From Eubacterium sp. (lineage in GTDB: Bacteria > Bacillota > Clostridia > Lachnospirales > Lachnospiraceae), in the NCBI GenBank assembly GCA_017539165.1, contig JAFYHN010000051.1:1-57599 (forward strand): a stretch of DNA of 57,599 nt, written 5' to 3'. A program made the position numbers and the translations under genes. Shown piece by piece: positions 26,338 through 36,134 of this stretch (position 1 is the first letter of the stretch; every line of letters starts with the position of its first letter). The notes below the pieces were generated by a model. The model was given only the letters and a program-made list of their open reading frames with translations, did not search any database and was not told the DNA's origin.

Positions 26338-27237
26338 ATGTACCTTGCAGATAGATGGAAAGAATATGGAGTTTTGGACTGTACTGATGGAGAGAAGCTT
26401 GAGAGATGGGGTAGATATATCCTTCTCAGGCCGGATCCGCAGGTTATATGGTCTACAAAACGCATATCAAAAGAGTGGAAGAGATTGAATGGCCATTATC
26501 ACAGAAGTGCCAAAGGCGGTGGAGAATGGGAATTCTTTGATCTGCCTCAGGAGTGGCAGATTCACTACCAGCTTCCTGATAAGGGAATCACAGGAAGTGA
26601 TACACTGACATTCAATCTGAAGCCATTTTCATTTAAACATACTGGTCTTTTTCCGGAACAGGCCGCCAATTGGGATTGGACGTTTTCTACTATTAAAAAG
26701 GAAGTTGATCAGGGACATGAGATCAAGGCACTGAATATGTTTGCCTATACAGGCGGCGCTACCGTAGCGGCTGCTATGGCAGGCGCAAAGGTAACTCATG
26801 TTGATGCATCGAAGGGTATGACTACCTGGGCGAAGGAAAATGCAAAATCATCCGGACTTGAAGAAGCACCTATCAGGTGGCTGGTGGATGACTGTATAAA
26901 GTTTGTTGAGCGAGAGATAAGACGTGGAAATAAATACCAGGCAATAATCATGGATCCTCCCTCATATGGTCGTGGACCGAAGGGCGAACTTTGGAAACTG
27001 GAAGAATGTATCTATAATCTTATACAGCTTACAAATCAGATACTTGCGGACGATGCAGTTCTATACCTTATAAATATGTATACAACCGGATTGTCGCCGG
27101 CAGTTATGAACTATATGATATCTACAACGGTAATGAAGGATCATGGTGGAAGAGTGGAATCTGGAGATATTGGATTACCTGTAAGAGATACGGGTCTCGT
27201 TCTTCCATGTGGAAGTTCTGCGAGATGGAGCAGATAG
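26338..27237 (+). CDS. Class I SAM-dependent methyltransferase, RlmI/RlmK-like
   Basis: This 299-residue protein has a SAM-binding Rossmann core with ALNMFAYTGGATVAAA (motif I), THVDASKGMTTWAKEN (motif II) and the catalytic-loop sequence IIMDPPSYGRGPKGELW. This arrangement is typical of the RlmI/RlmK group of 23S rRNA base methyltransferases. The PUA domain present in RlmI is absent; the first 100 residues form a different N-terminal region. The target nucleotide is not deducible. A GGAG ribosome site and its own promoter are present. Confidence 0.87.
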   Translation: MYLADRWKEYGVLDCTDGEKLERWGRYILLRPDPQVIWSTKRISKEWKRLNGHYHRSAKGGGEWEFFDLPQEWQIHYQLPDKGITGSDTLTFNLKPFSFKHTGLFPEQAANWDWTFSTIKKEVDQGHEIKALNMFAYTGGATVAAAMAGAKVTHVDASKGMTTWAKENAKSSGLEEAPIRWLVDDCIKFVEREIRRGNKYQAIIMDPPSYGRGPKGELWKLEECIYNLIQLTNQILADDAVLYLINMYTTGLSPAVMNYMISTTVMKDHGGRVESGDIGLPVRDTGLVLPCGSSARWSR

Positions 27238-27263
27238 TTTTATGATATGAAGCAAGTTGATTT

Positions 27264-27288
27264 ATCCCCTCTTCGGAGGGGATTTATA
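27264..27288 (+). terminator. Terminator before the ribosomal cluster
   Basis: ATCCCCTC pairs with GAGGGGAT around a UUCG tetraloop. The following T content is low, so it may terminate weakly. Confidence 0.6.
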
Positions 27289-27326
27289 CTGTAAAATAAT
27301 CTTTTGAAAAAAAATAAAAAAATCTC

Positions 27327-27355
27327 TTGCAATATGGAAAATAGTATGTTATTGT
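27327..27355 (+). promoter_or_regulatory. Promoter of the S10-spc-alpha cluster
   Basis: TTGCAA, a 17-nt spacer and TATTGT, preceded by an A-rich stretch (27307-27323) that could serve as an UP element. The predicted start near 27362 gives a leader of about 310 nt. Confidence 0.6.
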
Positions 27356-27361
27356 TGTTCT

Positions 27362-27673
27362 TGCTGTGACGTTGATAGCGTTGAAGCGGAGGTTGCCACT
27401 GGCAGGAAAGTGGGTTATTTCGTGGAGCGAATGTCAAGTTTCAGGAGTGCATATCCTTGAGATATGCAGAGGAAAACTGGCGACAAGTCACTGTACGTAA
27501 ACTTAAACCATCTGACAACGGTCAGAAATGACGGATGTAAATCCGGATTTTTTATACAAAATTCGCGATACACCCGGGAGAGTTGTACAGTCACCGCTTG
27601 TTGCACAAAGGTTTCGGTTCCGGAGACTACCGAAACTACTATTATAAAGTGCGAAAAGGAGGCGGCTTTTTTT
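27362..27673 (+). promoter_or_regulatory. Structured S10-operon leader with possible attenuator
   Basis: This 436-nt gap (27238-27673) before rpsJ holds a long folded leader: CCACT/AGTGG near 27396-27410, GCATATC/GATATGC near 27450-27465, TCTGAC/GTCAGA near 27512-27526, then CGGATGTAAATCCG (27532-27545) followed by six T residues, and finally GTTTCGGT/ACCGAAAC near 27610-27637 before the ribosome site. S10 leaders in other bacteria bind ribosomal protein L4; this function is inferred here. The short stem with its T-tract could be a transcription attenuator. Confidence 0.55.
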
Positions 27674-27985
27674 ATGGCTAATCAAGTAATGAGAATCACA
27701 CTCAAGGCATACGATCATGAACTTATCGATCAGGCAGCTAAGGATATTGTAGAGGCTGTTAAGAGTTCAGGAGCTAAGGTCAGCGGACCTATCCCTATGC
27801 CAACAAAGGTTGAGAAGGTAACAATCCTTAGAGCTGTTCACAAGTATAAAGATAGTAGAGAGCAGTTCGAGCAGAGAACTCACAAGAGACTCATCGATGT
27901 TATCTCACCTAACCAGAAGACAATCGACGTACTTCGTAAGATTGATATCTCTGCTGGAGTATACGTTGATATGCGTATGAAATAA
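27674..27985 (+). CDS. rpsJ: 30S ribosomal protein S10
   Basis: This 103-residue protein matches S10 ([19 protein letters not shown] start, [25 protein letters not shown]). S10 sits in the small-subunit head and doubles as NusE in antitermination. The frame stays open upstream to 27464, but the ATG at 27674 is preceded by AAAAGGAGGCGG and gives the normal length. It is the first gene of the cluster; the 214-nt spacer to rplC is unusually long. Confidence 0.97.
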   Translation: MANQVMRITLKAYDHELIDQAAKDIVEAVKSSGAKVSGPIPMPTKVEKVTILRAVHKYKDSREQFEQRTHKRLIDVISPNQKTIDVLRKIDISAGVYVDMRMK

Positions 27986-28199
27986 GACTTCATACAAACA
28001 CAGTACCTAATTGACTACGATGTATCCTGCAAAAACATTTCCTTATTAAATACGAGTTGCTTGGGAATGAATGAATCGTAGCATATTTAGAAAGAACATT
28101 ACCCATTGATGCAAGCTTTGGGAGATAAGATGTTCCGCTGTAAATTATTTAGAAAGATTCTTCGGAATCCGCTGTAAATCAAATTAGGAGGAAAGAAAG
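27986..28199 (+). other. Long rpsJ-rplC spacer
   Basis: No gene is visible in this 214-nt stretch. It contains the direct repeat CGCTGTAAAT (near 28137 and 28170) flanking a GATTCTTCGGAATC hairpin with a UUCG-type loop. I see no clear promoter or T-tract. It may carry an internal regulatory or RNA-processing site. Confidence 0.4.
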
Positions 28200-28886
28200 T
28201 TGAAGAAAGCAATACTTGCAGAAAAAGTTGGAATGACTCAGATCTGGAACGATCAGGGACAGCTCATTCCTGTAACAGTTCTTGCTGCTGGACCATGTGA
28301 TGTACTTCAGGTTAAGACAGTTGAGAACGATGGCTACGAAGCAGTTCAGGTTGGCTTCGGAGAGATTAAAGAAAAGATCATAACAAAAGATGGATCTGGT
28401 AAGAAAGTGGTTAGAAATCCTCATGGTGCAACAAAGGCAGAGGTTGGACATGCTAAGAAAGCTGGCGTAGATGCTAAGAAGTGTGTAAAAGAGTTCAAGT
28501 TCGAGAATGCTAGCGAGTATGTTGCAGGAGAGACAGTTATCAAGGCTGATATCTTCGCTGAGGGAGACAAGGTTGATGCAACAGCTAAGTCTAAAGGTAA
28601 GGGATATGCAGGTGGTCTTAAGAGACATGGCCTCAAGTCTGGTCCTTCAGGACATGGTTCAAAGTATCATCGTCACGCAGGTTCTAACGGTTCTGCTACA
28701 ACTCCTGGTCGTGTTAAGAAGGGCAAGAAGATGCCTGGTCACATGGGAGATGTTCAGGTAACTATCCAGAATCTTGAAATCGTTAAAATAGATGCCGAGA
28801 ATGACATAATTCTTGTAAGAGGTGCTGTTCCAGGACCTAAGAAGTCACTCGTTATACTGACAGAGTCAGTAAAGGCTGGAAAGTAA
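28200..28886 (+). CDS. rplC: 50S ribosomal protein L3
   Basis: This 228-residue L3 begins [16 protein letters not shown] and has the [14 protein letters not shown] and [11 protein letters not shown] segments that reach toward the peptidyl-transferase centre. The start codon is TTG, supported by a TAGGAGGAAAG ribosome site and by the family N-terminus. rplD follows after 24 nt. Confidence 0.97.
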   Translation: MKKAILAEKVGMTQIWNDQGQLIPVTVLAAGPCDVLQVKTVENDGYEAVQVGFGEIKEKIITKDGSGKKVVRNPHGATKAEVGHAKKAGVDAKKCVKEFKFENASEYVAGETVIKADIFAEGDKVDATAKSKGKGYAGGLKRHGLKSGPSGHGSKYHRHAGSNGSATTPGRVKKGKKMPGHMGDVQVTIQNLEIVKIDAENDIILVRGAVPGPKKSLVILTESVKAGK

Positions 28887-28910
28887 CTTTTACGGAAGGA
28901 GGATTAAGAA

Positions 28911-29531
28911 ATGGCAACAGTATCTGTTTACAATACTGAAGGAAAAGAAGTTGAGAAATTAGAACTCAACGACAAGATCTTCGGTGTAGAAATAAATGAA
29001 GGAATCGTTCATAAGGCAGTTGTTGCACAGCTTGCTAACAAGCGTCAGGGAACACAGAGTGCTCTTACACGTTCAGAAGTTCGCGGCGGTGGAAAGAAGC
29101 CTTGGAGACAGAAGGGAACTGGTCATGCTAGACAGGGTTCTATCAGAGCTCCTCAGTGGACAGGCGGTGGTGTTGTATTTGCACCAAAGCCAAGAGATTA
29201 TTCACAGAAGATCAATAGAAAAGAAAAGCAGCTTGCGCTTTTCTCAGCACTTACAGCAAAGGTTCAGGACAACAAGTTCATCGTTGTTGATGACCTTAGT
29301 ATAGAAGCTCCAAAGACAAAGGCATTTGTTAAGGTTCTTGAGAATCTTAAGGCAAACAAAGCTCTTGTAGTAACAGAGGGAGCAAACGAAAATGTTATTC
29401 TGTCAGCCAGAAACATTCCAGGCGTTGATACAGAGGACAGAGTGGCAATTAACGTATACGACATTCTTAAGCATGATACAGTAGTTATCACAAAGGATGC
29501 GGTTAAAGCAATTGAGGAGGTGTACGCATAA
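28911..29531 (+). CDS. rplD: 50S ribosomal protein L4
   Basis: This 206-residue L4 has the exit-tunnel loop [19 protein letters not shown]. In bacteria where it has been studied, L4 represses its own operon through the S10 leader, which makes it the likely regulator of the leader upstream of rpsJ. GAAGGAGG precedes the ATG. The stop codon overlaps the rplW start by one base, implying coupled translation. Confidence 0.97.
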   Translation: MATVSVYNTEGKEVEKLELNDKIFGVEINEGIVHKAVVAQLANKRQGTQSALTRSEVRGGGKKPWRQKGTGHARQGSIRAPQWTGGGVVFAPKPRDYSQKINRKEKQLALFSALTAKVQDNKFIVVDDLSIEAPKTKAFVKVLENLKANKALVVTEGANENVILSARNIPGVDTEDRVAINVYDILKHDTVVITKDAVKAIEEVYA

Positions 29532-29830
29532 TGGCAGATCTTAAGTATTATGATATTATTCAGAAGCCTGTTCTTACAGAGAAGAGTATGAACGCTATGG
29601 CAGAGAAGAAGTACACATTCCTGGTTCATCCGGACGCTAATAAGTCACAGATCAAAGAGGCTGTTGAGAAGATGTTCGAGGGCGCAAAGGTAGCTAAGGT
29701 TAACACAATCAACAGCGATGGAAAAACCAAGAGACGTGGAATGACATTCGGCAAGACTTCAAAGAGCAAGAAGGCATATGTACAGCTTACAGCTGACAGC
29801 GCTGATATAGAGCTCTTCGAAGGTCTGTAA
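29531..29830 (+). CDS. rplW: 50S ribosomal protein L23
   Basis: This 99-residue L23 ([35 protein letters not shown]) lies at the peptide exit and docks trigger factor and SRP. The ATG overlaps the rplD stop (TAATG). The ribosome site GAGGAGGTG lies inside the end of rplD. Confidence 0.97.
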   Translation: MADLKYYDIIQKPVLTEKSMNAMAEKKYTFLVHPDANKSQIKEAVEKMFEGAKVAKVNTINSDGKTKRRGMTFGKTSKSKKAYVQLTADSADIELFEGL

Positions 29831-29853
29831 GATAGGTTGAAAGGAGTAACAAG

Positions 29854-30696
29854 ATGGGAATCAAAGTATATAACGCATATACACCTTCTAGAAGGAATAT
29901 GACCGGTCTTGATTTTGACGTAATTACTACAGATAAGCCTGAGAAGTCACTTCTTGCACCTAAGTCAAAGACAGCAGGACGTAACAATCAGGGTAAGATC
30001 ACGGTTAGACACCACGGTGGTGGAAATAGACAGAAGTACAGAATTATTGATTTTAAGCGTAACAAGGATGATATTCCTGCTAAGGTTGCTACAATAGAGT
30101 ACGATCCTAACAGAACAGCTAATATCGCACTTCTTGTTTATGCTGATGGAACCAAGACTTATATCCTTGCACCTGCAGGACTTAAGGTTGGTGATACACT
30201 TATGAACGGTAAAGAAGCTGAAGTTAAGGTTGGTAACTGCCTTCCTCTCGCTTACATCCCAGTAGGTACAGAAGTTCACAATATTGAGCTTGTTCCTGGC
30301 AAGGGTGGACAGCTTGTTCGTTCAGCAGGAAACTCAGCTCAGCTTATGGCTAGAGAAGGAAAGTACGCAACACTTCGTCTTCCTTCAGGAGAGATGAGAT
30401 ACGTTCCTATAATGTCAAGAGCAACAATCGGTACAGTAGGAAATGGTGAGCACAGCCTTGTAAATATCGGTAAGGCTGGACGTAAGCGCCATATGGGTAT
30501 CCGCCCTACAGTTCGTGGATCAGTTATGAACCCTAATGACCATCCTCACGGTGGTGGTGAAGGTAGAGCACCAATCGGTAGACCAGGTCCTTCAACTCCT
30601 TGGGGTAAGCCAGCACTTGGACTTAAGACAAGAAAGAAGAAGAACAAGTCTAACAAGATGATCATCAGAACAAGATCCGGAAAGAATGTTAAGTAA
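29854..30696 (+). CDS. rplB: 50S ribosomal protein L2
   Basis: This 280-residue L2 has the RNA-binding segment [13 protein letters not shown] and the C-terminal [19 protein letters not shown] containing the His essential near the peptidyl-transferase centre. AAAGGAG precedes the ATG. The gene is followed closely by rpsS. Confidence 0.98.
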   Translation: MGIKVYNAYTPSRRNMTGLDFDVITTDKPEKSLLAPKSKTAGRNNQGKITVRHHGGGNRQKYRIIDFKRNKDDIPAKVATIEYDPNRTANIALLVYADGTKTYILAPAGLKVGDTLMNGKEAEVKVGNCLPLAYIPVGTEVHNIELVPGKGGQLVRSAGNSAQLMAREGKYATLRLPSGEMRYVPIMSRATIGTVGNGEHSLVNIGKAGRKRHMGIRPTVRGSVMNPNDHPHGGGEGRAPIGRPGPSTPWGKPALGLKTRKKKNKSNKMIIRTRSGKNVK

Positions 30697-30708
30697 GGAG
30701 GAACGATA

Positions 30709-30981
30709 ATGGCACGATCACTTAAGAAAGGCCCTTTTGCAGACAAGAGTTTGCTCAAGAAGATTGATGAGCTGAACAGCAAGAATGAGCATGAAGTTAT
30801 TAAGTCATGGTCAAGACGTTCAACTATCTTCCCTTCATTCGTAGGCCATACAATAGCAGTATATGACGGCAGAAAGCATGTTCCTGTATATGTTACAGAG
30901 GATATGGTTGGTCACAAGCTTGGAGAGTTCGTTATGACAAGAACTTACAAGGGACATGGCAAGGATGAGAAGAAGAGATAA
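30709..30981 (+). CDS. rpsS: 30S ribosomal protein S19
   Basis: This 90-residue S19 ([48 protein letters not shown]) binds 16S rRNA in the head near the A site with S13. AGGAGG precedes the ATG by 8 nt, inside the S10 section. Confidence 0.98.
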   Translation: MARSLKKGPFADKSLLKKIDELNSKNEHEVIKSWSRRSTIFPSFVGHTIAVYDGRKHVPVYVTEDMVGHKLGEFVMTRTYKGHGKDEKKR

Positions 30982-30997
30982 GGGAGGAATCTAAGAA

Positions 30998-31384
30998 ATG
31001 GCAAAAGGACATAGATCTCAAGTCAAAAGACAGAGAAATGAGAATAAAGATACAAGACCTTCAGCTAAGATTTCTTATGCCAGGGTCTCAGTTACCAAGG
31101 CATGTTTTGTATTAGATGCCATCAGAGGTAAAGATGTAAATACAGCTCTTGCTATTCTCAAGTACAACAATCGTAAGGGTTCAGCAGTAATCTACAAGCT
31201 GCTTCAGTCAGCAGTAGCAAACGCTGAGAACAACAACGGACTCAAGGCTGAGAACCTCTATGTTGCAGAGTGCTTTGCAAACAAAGGACCTACAATGAAG
31301 AGAATTCATCCTAGAGCTCAGGGTAGAGCTTACAGAATTGAGAAGAGAACAAGTCATATTACAGTAGTACTTGACGAAAGATAG
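30998..31384 (+). CDS. rplV: 50S ribosomal protein L22
   Basis: This 128-residue L22 ([25 protein letters not shown]) has the beta-hairpin region [21 protein letters not shown] that lines the exit tunnel, the site of macrolide-resistance changes in other species. No unusual residues stand out. GGGAGG precedes the ATG. Confidence 0.97.
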   Translation: MAKGHRSQVKRQRNENKDTRPSAKISYARVSVTKACFVLDAIRGKDVNTALAILKYNNRKGSAVIYKLLQSAVANAENNNGLKAENLYVAECFANKGPTMKRIHPRAQGRAYRIEKRTSHITVVLDER

Positions 31385-31394
31385 GAGGAGTGTC

Positions 31395-32060
31395 ATGGGA
31401 CAGAAAGTTAATCCACATGGTTTAAGAGTCGGTGTCATCAAGGATTGGAACTCTAAGTGGTATGCTGATACCAAGAATGATGAGTTCGCAAATAACCTTG
31501 TTGAAGACTATAACATAAGAAAATATCTCAAGAAGAGACTCTTCGATGCTAATATCTCAAAGATTGACATCGAGAGAACAAGAGACAGAGTAAAGATAAG
31601 CGTTTACACAGCTAAGCCTGGTGTTGTAATCGGTAAGGGCGGAACTGAGATTGAAAAGCTTAAGACAGATGTTCAGAAGCTCACAAGCAAGAAACTTCTT
31701 ATCGACGTAAAGGAGATTAAGAAGCCTGACACAGATGCACAGCTCGTTGCTGAGAATATAGCTAAGCAGCTTGAAGACCGTGTATCATTCCGTAGAGCAA
31801 TGAAGTCCTGCATGGGTCGTGCTATGAAGGGCGGAGTTCTTGGAATCAAGACTAGTGTATCAGGACGACTTGGTGGTGCAGATATGGCAAGAACAGAGTC
31901 ATACAGCGAGGGAACAATTCCTCTTCAGACTCTCCGTGCCAACATCGACTATGGTTTTGCTGAGGCTGACACAACCTACGGTAAGGTTGGTGTAAAGACA
32001 TGGATTTACCATGGTGAAGTACTTCCAGCTAAGAAAGAGAAGGAAGGAGCGAGAAAATAA
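31395..32060 (+). CDS. rpsC: 30S ribosomal protein S3
   Basis: This 221-residue S3 starts [13 protein letters not shown] and contains the KH domain with [15 protein letters not shown] and the C-terminal [21 protein letters not shown]. The frame opens earlier at 31371, but AGGAGGAG lies just before the ATG at 31395, and that start matches the family. S3 helps form the mRNA entry channel. Confidence 0.97.
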   Translation: MGQKVNPHGLRVGVIKDWNSKWYADTKNDEFANNLVEDYNIRKYLKKRLFDANISKIDIERTRDRVKISVYTAKPGVVIGKGGTEIEKLKTDVQKLTSKKLLIDVKEIKKPDTDAQLVAENIAKQLEDRVSFRRAMKSCMGRAMKGGVLGIKTSVSGRLGGADMARTESYSEGTIPLQTLRANIDYGFAEADTTYGKVGVKTWIYHGEVLPAKKEKEGARK

Positions 32061-32062
32061 TC

Positions 32063-32491
32063 ATGTTAATGCCAAAAAGAGTTAAGTTTCGTAAGCAGCA
32101 GCGTGGTTCTATGAAGGGTAAGGCTACAAGAGGCAATAAGATCAATCGTGGTGAATACGGTATTGTAGCACTTGAACCTGCTTGGATAAAGTCAAATCAG
32201 ATAGAGGCAGCCCGTGTAGCTATCACTCGTCACCTTAGACGTGAAGGTAAAGTCTGGATCGATATGTTCCCTGACAAGCCTGTAACATCTAAGCCTATCG
32301 GTGTTCGTATGGGATCCGGAAAGGGTGCTGTAGAATACTGGGTTGCAGTAGTTAAACCGGGAAGAGTTCTCTTTGAAGTAGCAGGAGTTCCTGAAGAGAA
32401 GGCAAGAGAAGCACTTCGTCTTGCAACACATAAACTTCCTATTAGATGCAAGATCGTATCTAAGGCTGATCTGGAAGGAGGTAAGCAGTAG
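32063..32491 (+). CDS. rplP: 50S ribosomal protein L16
   Basis: This 142-residue L16 ([57 protein letters not shown]) contacts the A-site tRNA elbow. The ATG at 32063 matches the common MLMPKR start; AGGAAGGAGC lies about 13 nt upstream. The TAG stop shares its G with the GTG start of rpmC. Confidence 0.97.
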   Translation: MLMPKRVKFRKQQRGSMKGKATRGNKINRGEYGIVALEPAWIKSNQIEAARVAITRHLRREGKVWIDMFPDKPVTSKPIGVRMGSGKGAVEYWVAVVKPGRVLFEVAGVPEEKAREALRLATHKLPIRCKIVSKADLEGGKQ

Positions 32492-32694
32492 TGAAGACTA
32501 AAGAATATTTAGACGAGCTTAAGACAAAGTCTGTTGATGAACTTGGTATGGACCTTGTAGCAGCTAAGAAAGAACTGTTCAACCTCAAGTTCCAGAATGC
32601 TACAAATCAGCTTGAAAACACAAGTAGAATCAAGGAAGTAAGAAGAAATATTGCACGTATTCAGACTGTAATGGCTGAAAAGGCAAATGCTTAA
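32491..32694 (+). CDS. rpmC: 50S ribosomal protein L29
   Basis: This 67-residue L29 has two helices ([34 protein letters not shown]) and lies near the tunnel exit beside L23. It begins at a GTG that overlaps the rplP stop by one base; GGAAGGAGG lies inside rplP, so translation is probably coupled. Confidence 0.96.
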   Translation: MKTKEYLDELKTKSVDELGMDLVAAKKELFNLKFQNATNQLENTSRIKEVRRNIARIQTVMAEKANA

Positions 32695-32712
32695 TTTTAA
32701 AGGAGAGAAACA

Positions 32713-32976
32713 ATGGCTACAGTAGAAAGAAATCTGCGTAAGACACGTATAGGTCTTGTTACAAGCGACAAGATGGATAAAACAATTGTTGTTTCAATCG
32801 TCGACAATGTTAAGCATCCGCTTTACGGCAAGATCGTTAAGAGAACATATAAGCTCAAAGCTCATGATGAGAACAATGAAGCTAAAAAGGGCGACAGAGT
32901 TAGAGTAATGGAAACAAGACCTCTCTCAAAGGATAAGAGATGGAGACTTGTTGAAGTAATAGAGAGAGCTAAGTAA
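32713..32976 (+). CDS. rpsQ: 30S ribosomal protein S17
   Basis: This 87-residue S17 is an OB-fold primary 16S-binding protein ([56 protein letters not shown]). AAAGGAGAG precedes the ATG. It sits between rpmC and rplN as in most bacteria. Confidence 0.97.
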   Translation: MATVERNLRKTRIGLVTSDKMDKTIVVSIVDNVKHPLYGKIVKRTYKLKAHDENNEAKKGDRVRVMETRPLSKDKRWRLVEVIERAK

Positions 32977-32990
32977 GGAGGCAAAGAGTT

Positions 32991-33359
32991 ATGGTTCAAC
33001 AGGAAACAAGACTTAAGGTTGCCGACAACACAGGTGCTAAGGAACTTCTTTGCATCAGAGTACTTGGCGGATCAACCAGAAGATATGCCAACATTGGCGA
33101 TATCATTGTAGCATCTGTAAAGGATGCAACACCAGGTGGTGTAGTTAAAAAAGGTGATGTTGTAAAGGCAGTTGTAGTTCGTACAAAGAAGGGTGCTCAC
33201 CGTAAAGACGGAAGCTACATCAGATTTGACGAGAATGCAGCAGTTATCATCAAGGATGACAACAATCCAAGAGGAACACGTATATTCGGACCAGTTGCAA
33301 GAGAGCTTCGTGATAAGAAGTTCATGAAGATTATCTCACTTGCACCTGAGGTACTTTAA
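32991..33359 (+). CDS. rplN: 50S ribosomal protein L14
   Basis: This 122-residue L14 ([63 protein letters not shown]) lies at the subunit interface. It is the first gene of the spc section. AAGGAGG precedes the ATG, and rplX follows 11 nt after the stop. Confidence 0.98.
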   Translation: MVQQETRLKVADNTGAKELLCIRVLGGSTRRYANIGDIIVASVKDATPGGVVKKGDVVKAVVVRTKKGAHRKDGSYIRFDENAAVIIKDDNNPRGTRIFGPVARELRDKKFMKIISLAPEVL

Positions 33360-33370
33360 GGAGGATCATC

Positions 33371-33688
33371 ATGGCAACATCTAAGATAAAGAAGGGTGAC
33401 CTTGTAAGAGTAATCGCTGGAAAAGATAAGGACAAGGAAGGAAAGGTTCTTGCTGTTGATGTAAAGAACAACACAGTACTTGTTGAAGGCGTAAACAAGG
33501 TATTCAAACACACAAAGCCTAGCATGGCAAACCAGCAGGGCGGAATCGTCGAGAAGGAAGCTCCTCTCGATATGTCAAATGTTATGTACCTCTACAAGGG
33601 AAAGACAGTTAGAGTAGGATTTACCGGCGAAGGTAAAGACAAGAAAAGAGTTGCTAAAGTAAATGGCAAGCTCGAGAAGATAGACTAA
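33371..33688 (+). CDS. rplX: 50S ribosomal protein L24
   Basis: This 105-residue L24 with a KOW motif (KIKKGDLVRVIAGKDKDKEG) is an assembly initiator of the large subunit. The ribosome site AAGGAGG lies at the very end of rplN. The C-terminus is short, as usual in Firmicutes. Confidence 0.97.
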   Translation: MATSKIKKGDLVRVIAGKDKDKEGKVLAVDVKNNTVLVEGVNKVFKHTKPSMANQQGGIVEKEAPLDMSNVMYLYKGKTVRVGFTGEGKDKKRVAKVNGKLEKID

Positions 33689-33709
33689 TCTTGGAAGGAG
33701 GAGAATACA

Positions 33710-34249
33710 TTGAGTAGATTAAAAGATACATACGAATCAGATATCAAAAAAGCAATGACAGAAAAGTTCGGCTACAAGAATGTTATGCAGATTCCAAGAT
33801 TAGAGAAGATCGTCATCAACATGGGTGTTGGTGAGGCTAAGGAAAATAGCAAAGTTCTTGAGTCAGCTGTTAAGGATCTGACAACTATTTCAGGTCAGAA
33901 GCCTGTTATTACAAAAGCTAAGAAGTCAGTAGCTAACTTCAAACTTCGTGAGGGTATGCCTATCGGATGTAAAGTTACACTTCGTGGTGAGAGAATGTAT
34001 GAGTTTGCAGACAGACTTATCAACCTCGCACTTCCACGTGTACGTGACTTCCGTGGTGTAAGCGCTGAGTCATTCGACGGAAGAGGAAACTATGCACTTG
34101 GTATCAAGGAGCAGATCATCTTCCCTGAGATTGAGTATGACAAGGTAGACAAGGTTAGAGGAATGGATGTAATCTTCGTAACCACAGCACAGACAGATGA
34201 AGAGGCAAGAGAGCTTCTCAGACTCTTCGGTATGCCATTCAAGAGGTAA
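33710..34249 (+). CDS. rplE: 50S ribosomal protein L5
   Basis: This 179-residue L5 ([51 protein letters not shown]) binds 5S rRNA. The start is a TTG with GGAAGGAGG 8 nt upstream; no better ATG exists before the conserved core. Confidence 0.97.
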   Translation: MSRLKDTYESDIKKAMTEKFGYKNVMQIPRLEKIVINMGVGEAKENSKVLESAVKDLTTISGQKPVITKAKKSVANFKLREGMPIGCKVTLRGERMYEFADRLINLALPRVRDFRGVSAESFDGRGNYALGIKEQIIFPEIEYDKVDKVRGMDVIFVTTAQTDEEARELLRLFGMPFKR

Positions 34250-34264
34250 GGAGGATAAGAAGCT

Positions 34265-34450
34265 ATGGCTAAAACAGCTATGAAAGTAAAGCAGCAGAAG
34301 AAGCAGAAATTCTCTACAAGAGAATATACTCGTTGCAAGATCTGCGGTAGACCACATTCAGTTCTTAGAAAATATGGTATATGCAGAGTATGTTTTAGAG
34401 AGCTTGCATACAACGGAGATATTCCGGGTATGAAGAAGAGTTCTTGGTAG
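34265..34450 (+). CDS. rpsZ: 30S ribosomal protein S14, zinc-binding type
   Basis: This 61-residue S14 of the short zinc form has paired CxxC motifs (CKIC and CRVC) around [12 protein letters not shown] and the closing [15 protein letters not shown]. The C-plus form is usual in Firmicutes and depends on zinc supply. AAGGAGG precedes the ATG. Confidence 0.97.
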   Translation: MAKTAMKVKQQKKQKFSTREYTRCKICGRPHSVLRKYGICRVCFRELAYNGDIPGMKKSSW

Positions 34451-34485
34451 ACTGTTGTTTTACAAATATATAGGAGGATAATAAC

Positions 34486-34887
34486 ATGGCAACAAGCGAT
34501 CCAATTGCAGATATGCTTACAAGAATCCGTAATGCAAATACTGCGAAGCATGATACAGTAGATATACCTGCATCTAAGATGAAGCAGGCGATTGCTAAGA
34601 TTCTTCTTGATGAAGGCTATGTAAGTGCTGTTGAGACAGTAAAAGACGGAAACTTTGATAATATAAGAATCACACTTAAGTATGGTAAAGATAAGAACGA
34701 GAAGGTTATCAAAGGCCTTAAGAGAATATCTAAGCCAGGACTTAGAGTTTACGCTGATACAGAGAATCTTCCAAAGGTACTTGGAGGAATGGGTATCGCA
34801 ATCATCTCTACAAACAAAGGTGTGCTTACAGATAAAGAAGCACGTAAAGCTAATGTTGGTGGAGAAGTCTTAGCTTTTATCTGGTAA
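34486..34887 (+). CDS. rpsH: 30S ribosomal protein S8
   Basis: This 133-residue S8 ([38 protein letters not shown]) is a central organiser of 16S rRNA and, in E. coli, the spc-operon repressor that binds an mRNA mimic near rplE. TAGGAGG precedes the ATG. A hairpin spans its stop codon and opens the structured spacer that follows. Confidence 0.97.
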   Translation: MATSDPIADMLTRIRNANTAKHDTVDIPASKMKQAIAKILLDEGYVSAVETVKDGNFDNIRITLKYGKDKNEKVIKGLKRISKPGLRVYADTENLPKVLGGMGIAIISTNKGVLTDKEARKANVGGEVLAFIW

Positions 34888-35191
34888 AATAAAAGCTGAG
34901 ACAATGTAGGAAAACACTTACGTGTTTTCCGTAGTTAGGCGCAGTGCCTTATGGGCACCTGCGTGCCCATAAGGGCAGGCGCCGTAAACTGTAATAATTC
35001 ATATTCATGTAATCGCTGAACAAGCCTGCTTCGCAGTCTTACGGCTCTTCGAGCCTACTGTCCAGCGATGATGAGGCTTCGCCTCATATAGATTTGATTC
35101 TTTATAATCGCCTTAGAAAGCTAGCTTTCACAGCGCTTAAAATAATCAAATCTGCATGAACTCATTAATCACATATAGGAGGAAAGGCGAA
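34888..35191 (+). other. Hairpin array between rpsH and rplF
   Basis: This 304-nt stretch has no gene. It holds six successive inverted repeats: 34872-34897 (across the rpsH stop), 34909-34930 (GGAAAACAC/GTGTTTTCC), 34938-34983 (46 nt, nearly perfect, built on GGCGC...GGCGCC), 35013-35068 (outer TCGCTG/CAGCGA with two inner UUCG-type loops), 35071-35087 (ATGAGGC TTC GCCTCAT) and 35091-35152 (GATTTGATT/AATCAAATC). No T-tract follows any of them. The rest of the cluster mostly has spacers of 10-35 nt, so this is an insertion-like structured region. Confidence 0.65.
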
Positions 35192-35731
35192 ATGTCACGT
35201 ATTGGTAAAATGCCTATCGCTGTACCTGCTGGTGTTACAGTAGATATAGCAGAAAATAATAAGGTGACGGTCAAAGGTCCTAAGGGTGAGCTTTCAAGAG
35301 CTCTTGCTCCTGAGATGGAGATCAAGCAGGACGGAGATACAATCACTGTATCAAGACCAAATGATTTAAAGAGAAATAGAGCTCTTCACGGACTTACAAG
35401 AACTCTTCTTAACAACATGATAATCGGTGTAACAGAAGGTTACACAAAGACACTTGAAGTTAATGGTGTTGGTTACAGAGCTGCTAAGCAGGGTAAGAAG
35501 CTTGTTCTTAACCTTGGATATTCACATCCAATCGAGATGGAAGATCCAGAAGGACTTGAGACAAAGGTAGAGGAAAATAAGATCGTAGTATCAGGTATCG
35601 ATAAGGAGAAAGTTGGACAGTATGCTGCAGAGATACGTTCAACAAGAGCTCCAGAGCCATATAAGGGCAAGGGTATCAAGTATGACTACGAGGTTATCAG
35701 ACGTAAGGTTGGAAAGACCGGTAAGAAGTAA
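35192..35731 (+). CDS. rplF: 50S ribosomal protein L6
   Basis: This 179-residue L6 ([56 protein letters not shown]) lies near the factor-binding site. The frame opens at 35156, but TAGGAGGAAAGG lies before the ATG at 35192, which matches the family start. It restarts translation after the hairpin array. Confidence 0.97.
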   Translation: MSRIGKMPIAVPAGVTVDIAENNKVTVKGPKGELSRALAPEMEIKQDGDTITVSRPNDLKRNRALHGLTRTLLNNMIIGVTEGYTKTLEVNGVGYRAAKQGKKLVLNLGYSHPIEMEDPEGLETKVEENKIVVSGIDKEKVGQYAAEIRSTRAPEPYKGKGIKYDYEVIRRKVGKTGKK

Positions 35732-35748
35732 GTAAGGGAGAGAGTGAT

Positions 35749-36117
35749 ATGATTAACAAAGAATCAAGAAATGTTATTCGTCAGAAGAAACATTTAAAGA
35801 TCAGGAATCGTTTCAGTGGCACTACTGAAAGACCTAGACTTGCCGTTTACAGAAGCAATAATCATGTATATGCTCAGATTATCGACGATACAGTTGGTAA
35901 GACCTTAGTATCAGCTTCTACGGTTGAGAAGAAAGTGGCTTCCGAATTAGAGAAGACAAATAATGTTGATGCAGCTTCATATGTAGGCAAGGTTGTTGCT
36001 GAGAGAGCATTAGCTGCTAACATTAAAGAAGTAGTATTTGACAGAGGCGGCTTTATCTACACAGGTAAGGTTAAAGCTCTTGCTGAGGCAGCAAGAGAAG
36101 CCGGTCTCGTATTCTAA
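35749..36117 (+). CDS. rplR: 50S ribosomal protein L18
   Basis: This 122-residue L18 ([43 protein letters not shown]) binds 5S rRNA with L5. AGGGAGAG precedes the ATG, a slightly weaker ribosome site than its neighbours. Confidence 0.97.
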   Translation: MINKESRNVIRQKKHLKIRNRFSGTTERPRLAVYRSNNHVYAQIIDDTVGKTLVSASTVEKKVASELEKTNNVDAASYVGKVVAERALAANIKEVVFDRGGFIYTGKVKALAEAAREAGLVF

Positions 36118-36134
36118 TAAGGAGGAAAGCTAGG

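Noticed and set aside
28179-28628. Minus-strand open frame of 149 codons opposite rplC
   Set aside because: Shadow of a conserved ribosomal protein gene; Cys/Ser/Leu-rich translation with no family resemblance.
34888-35191. CRISPR array
   Set aside because: The hairpins differ from one another in sequence and length; there are no regularly spaced identical repeats and no cas genes.
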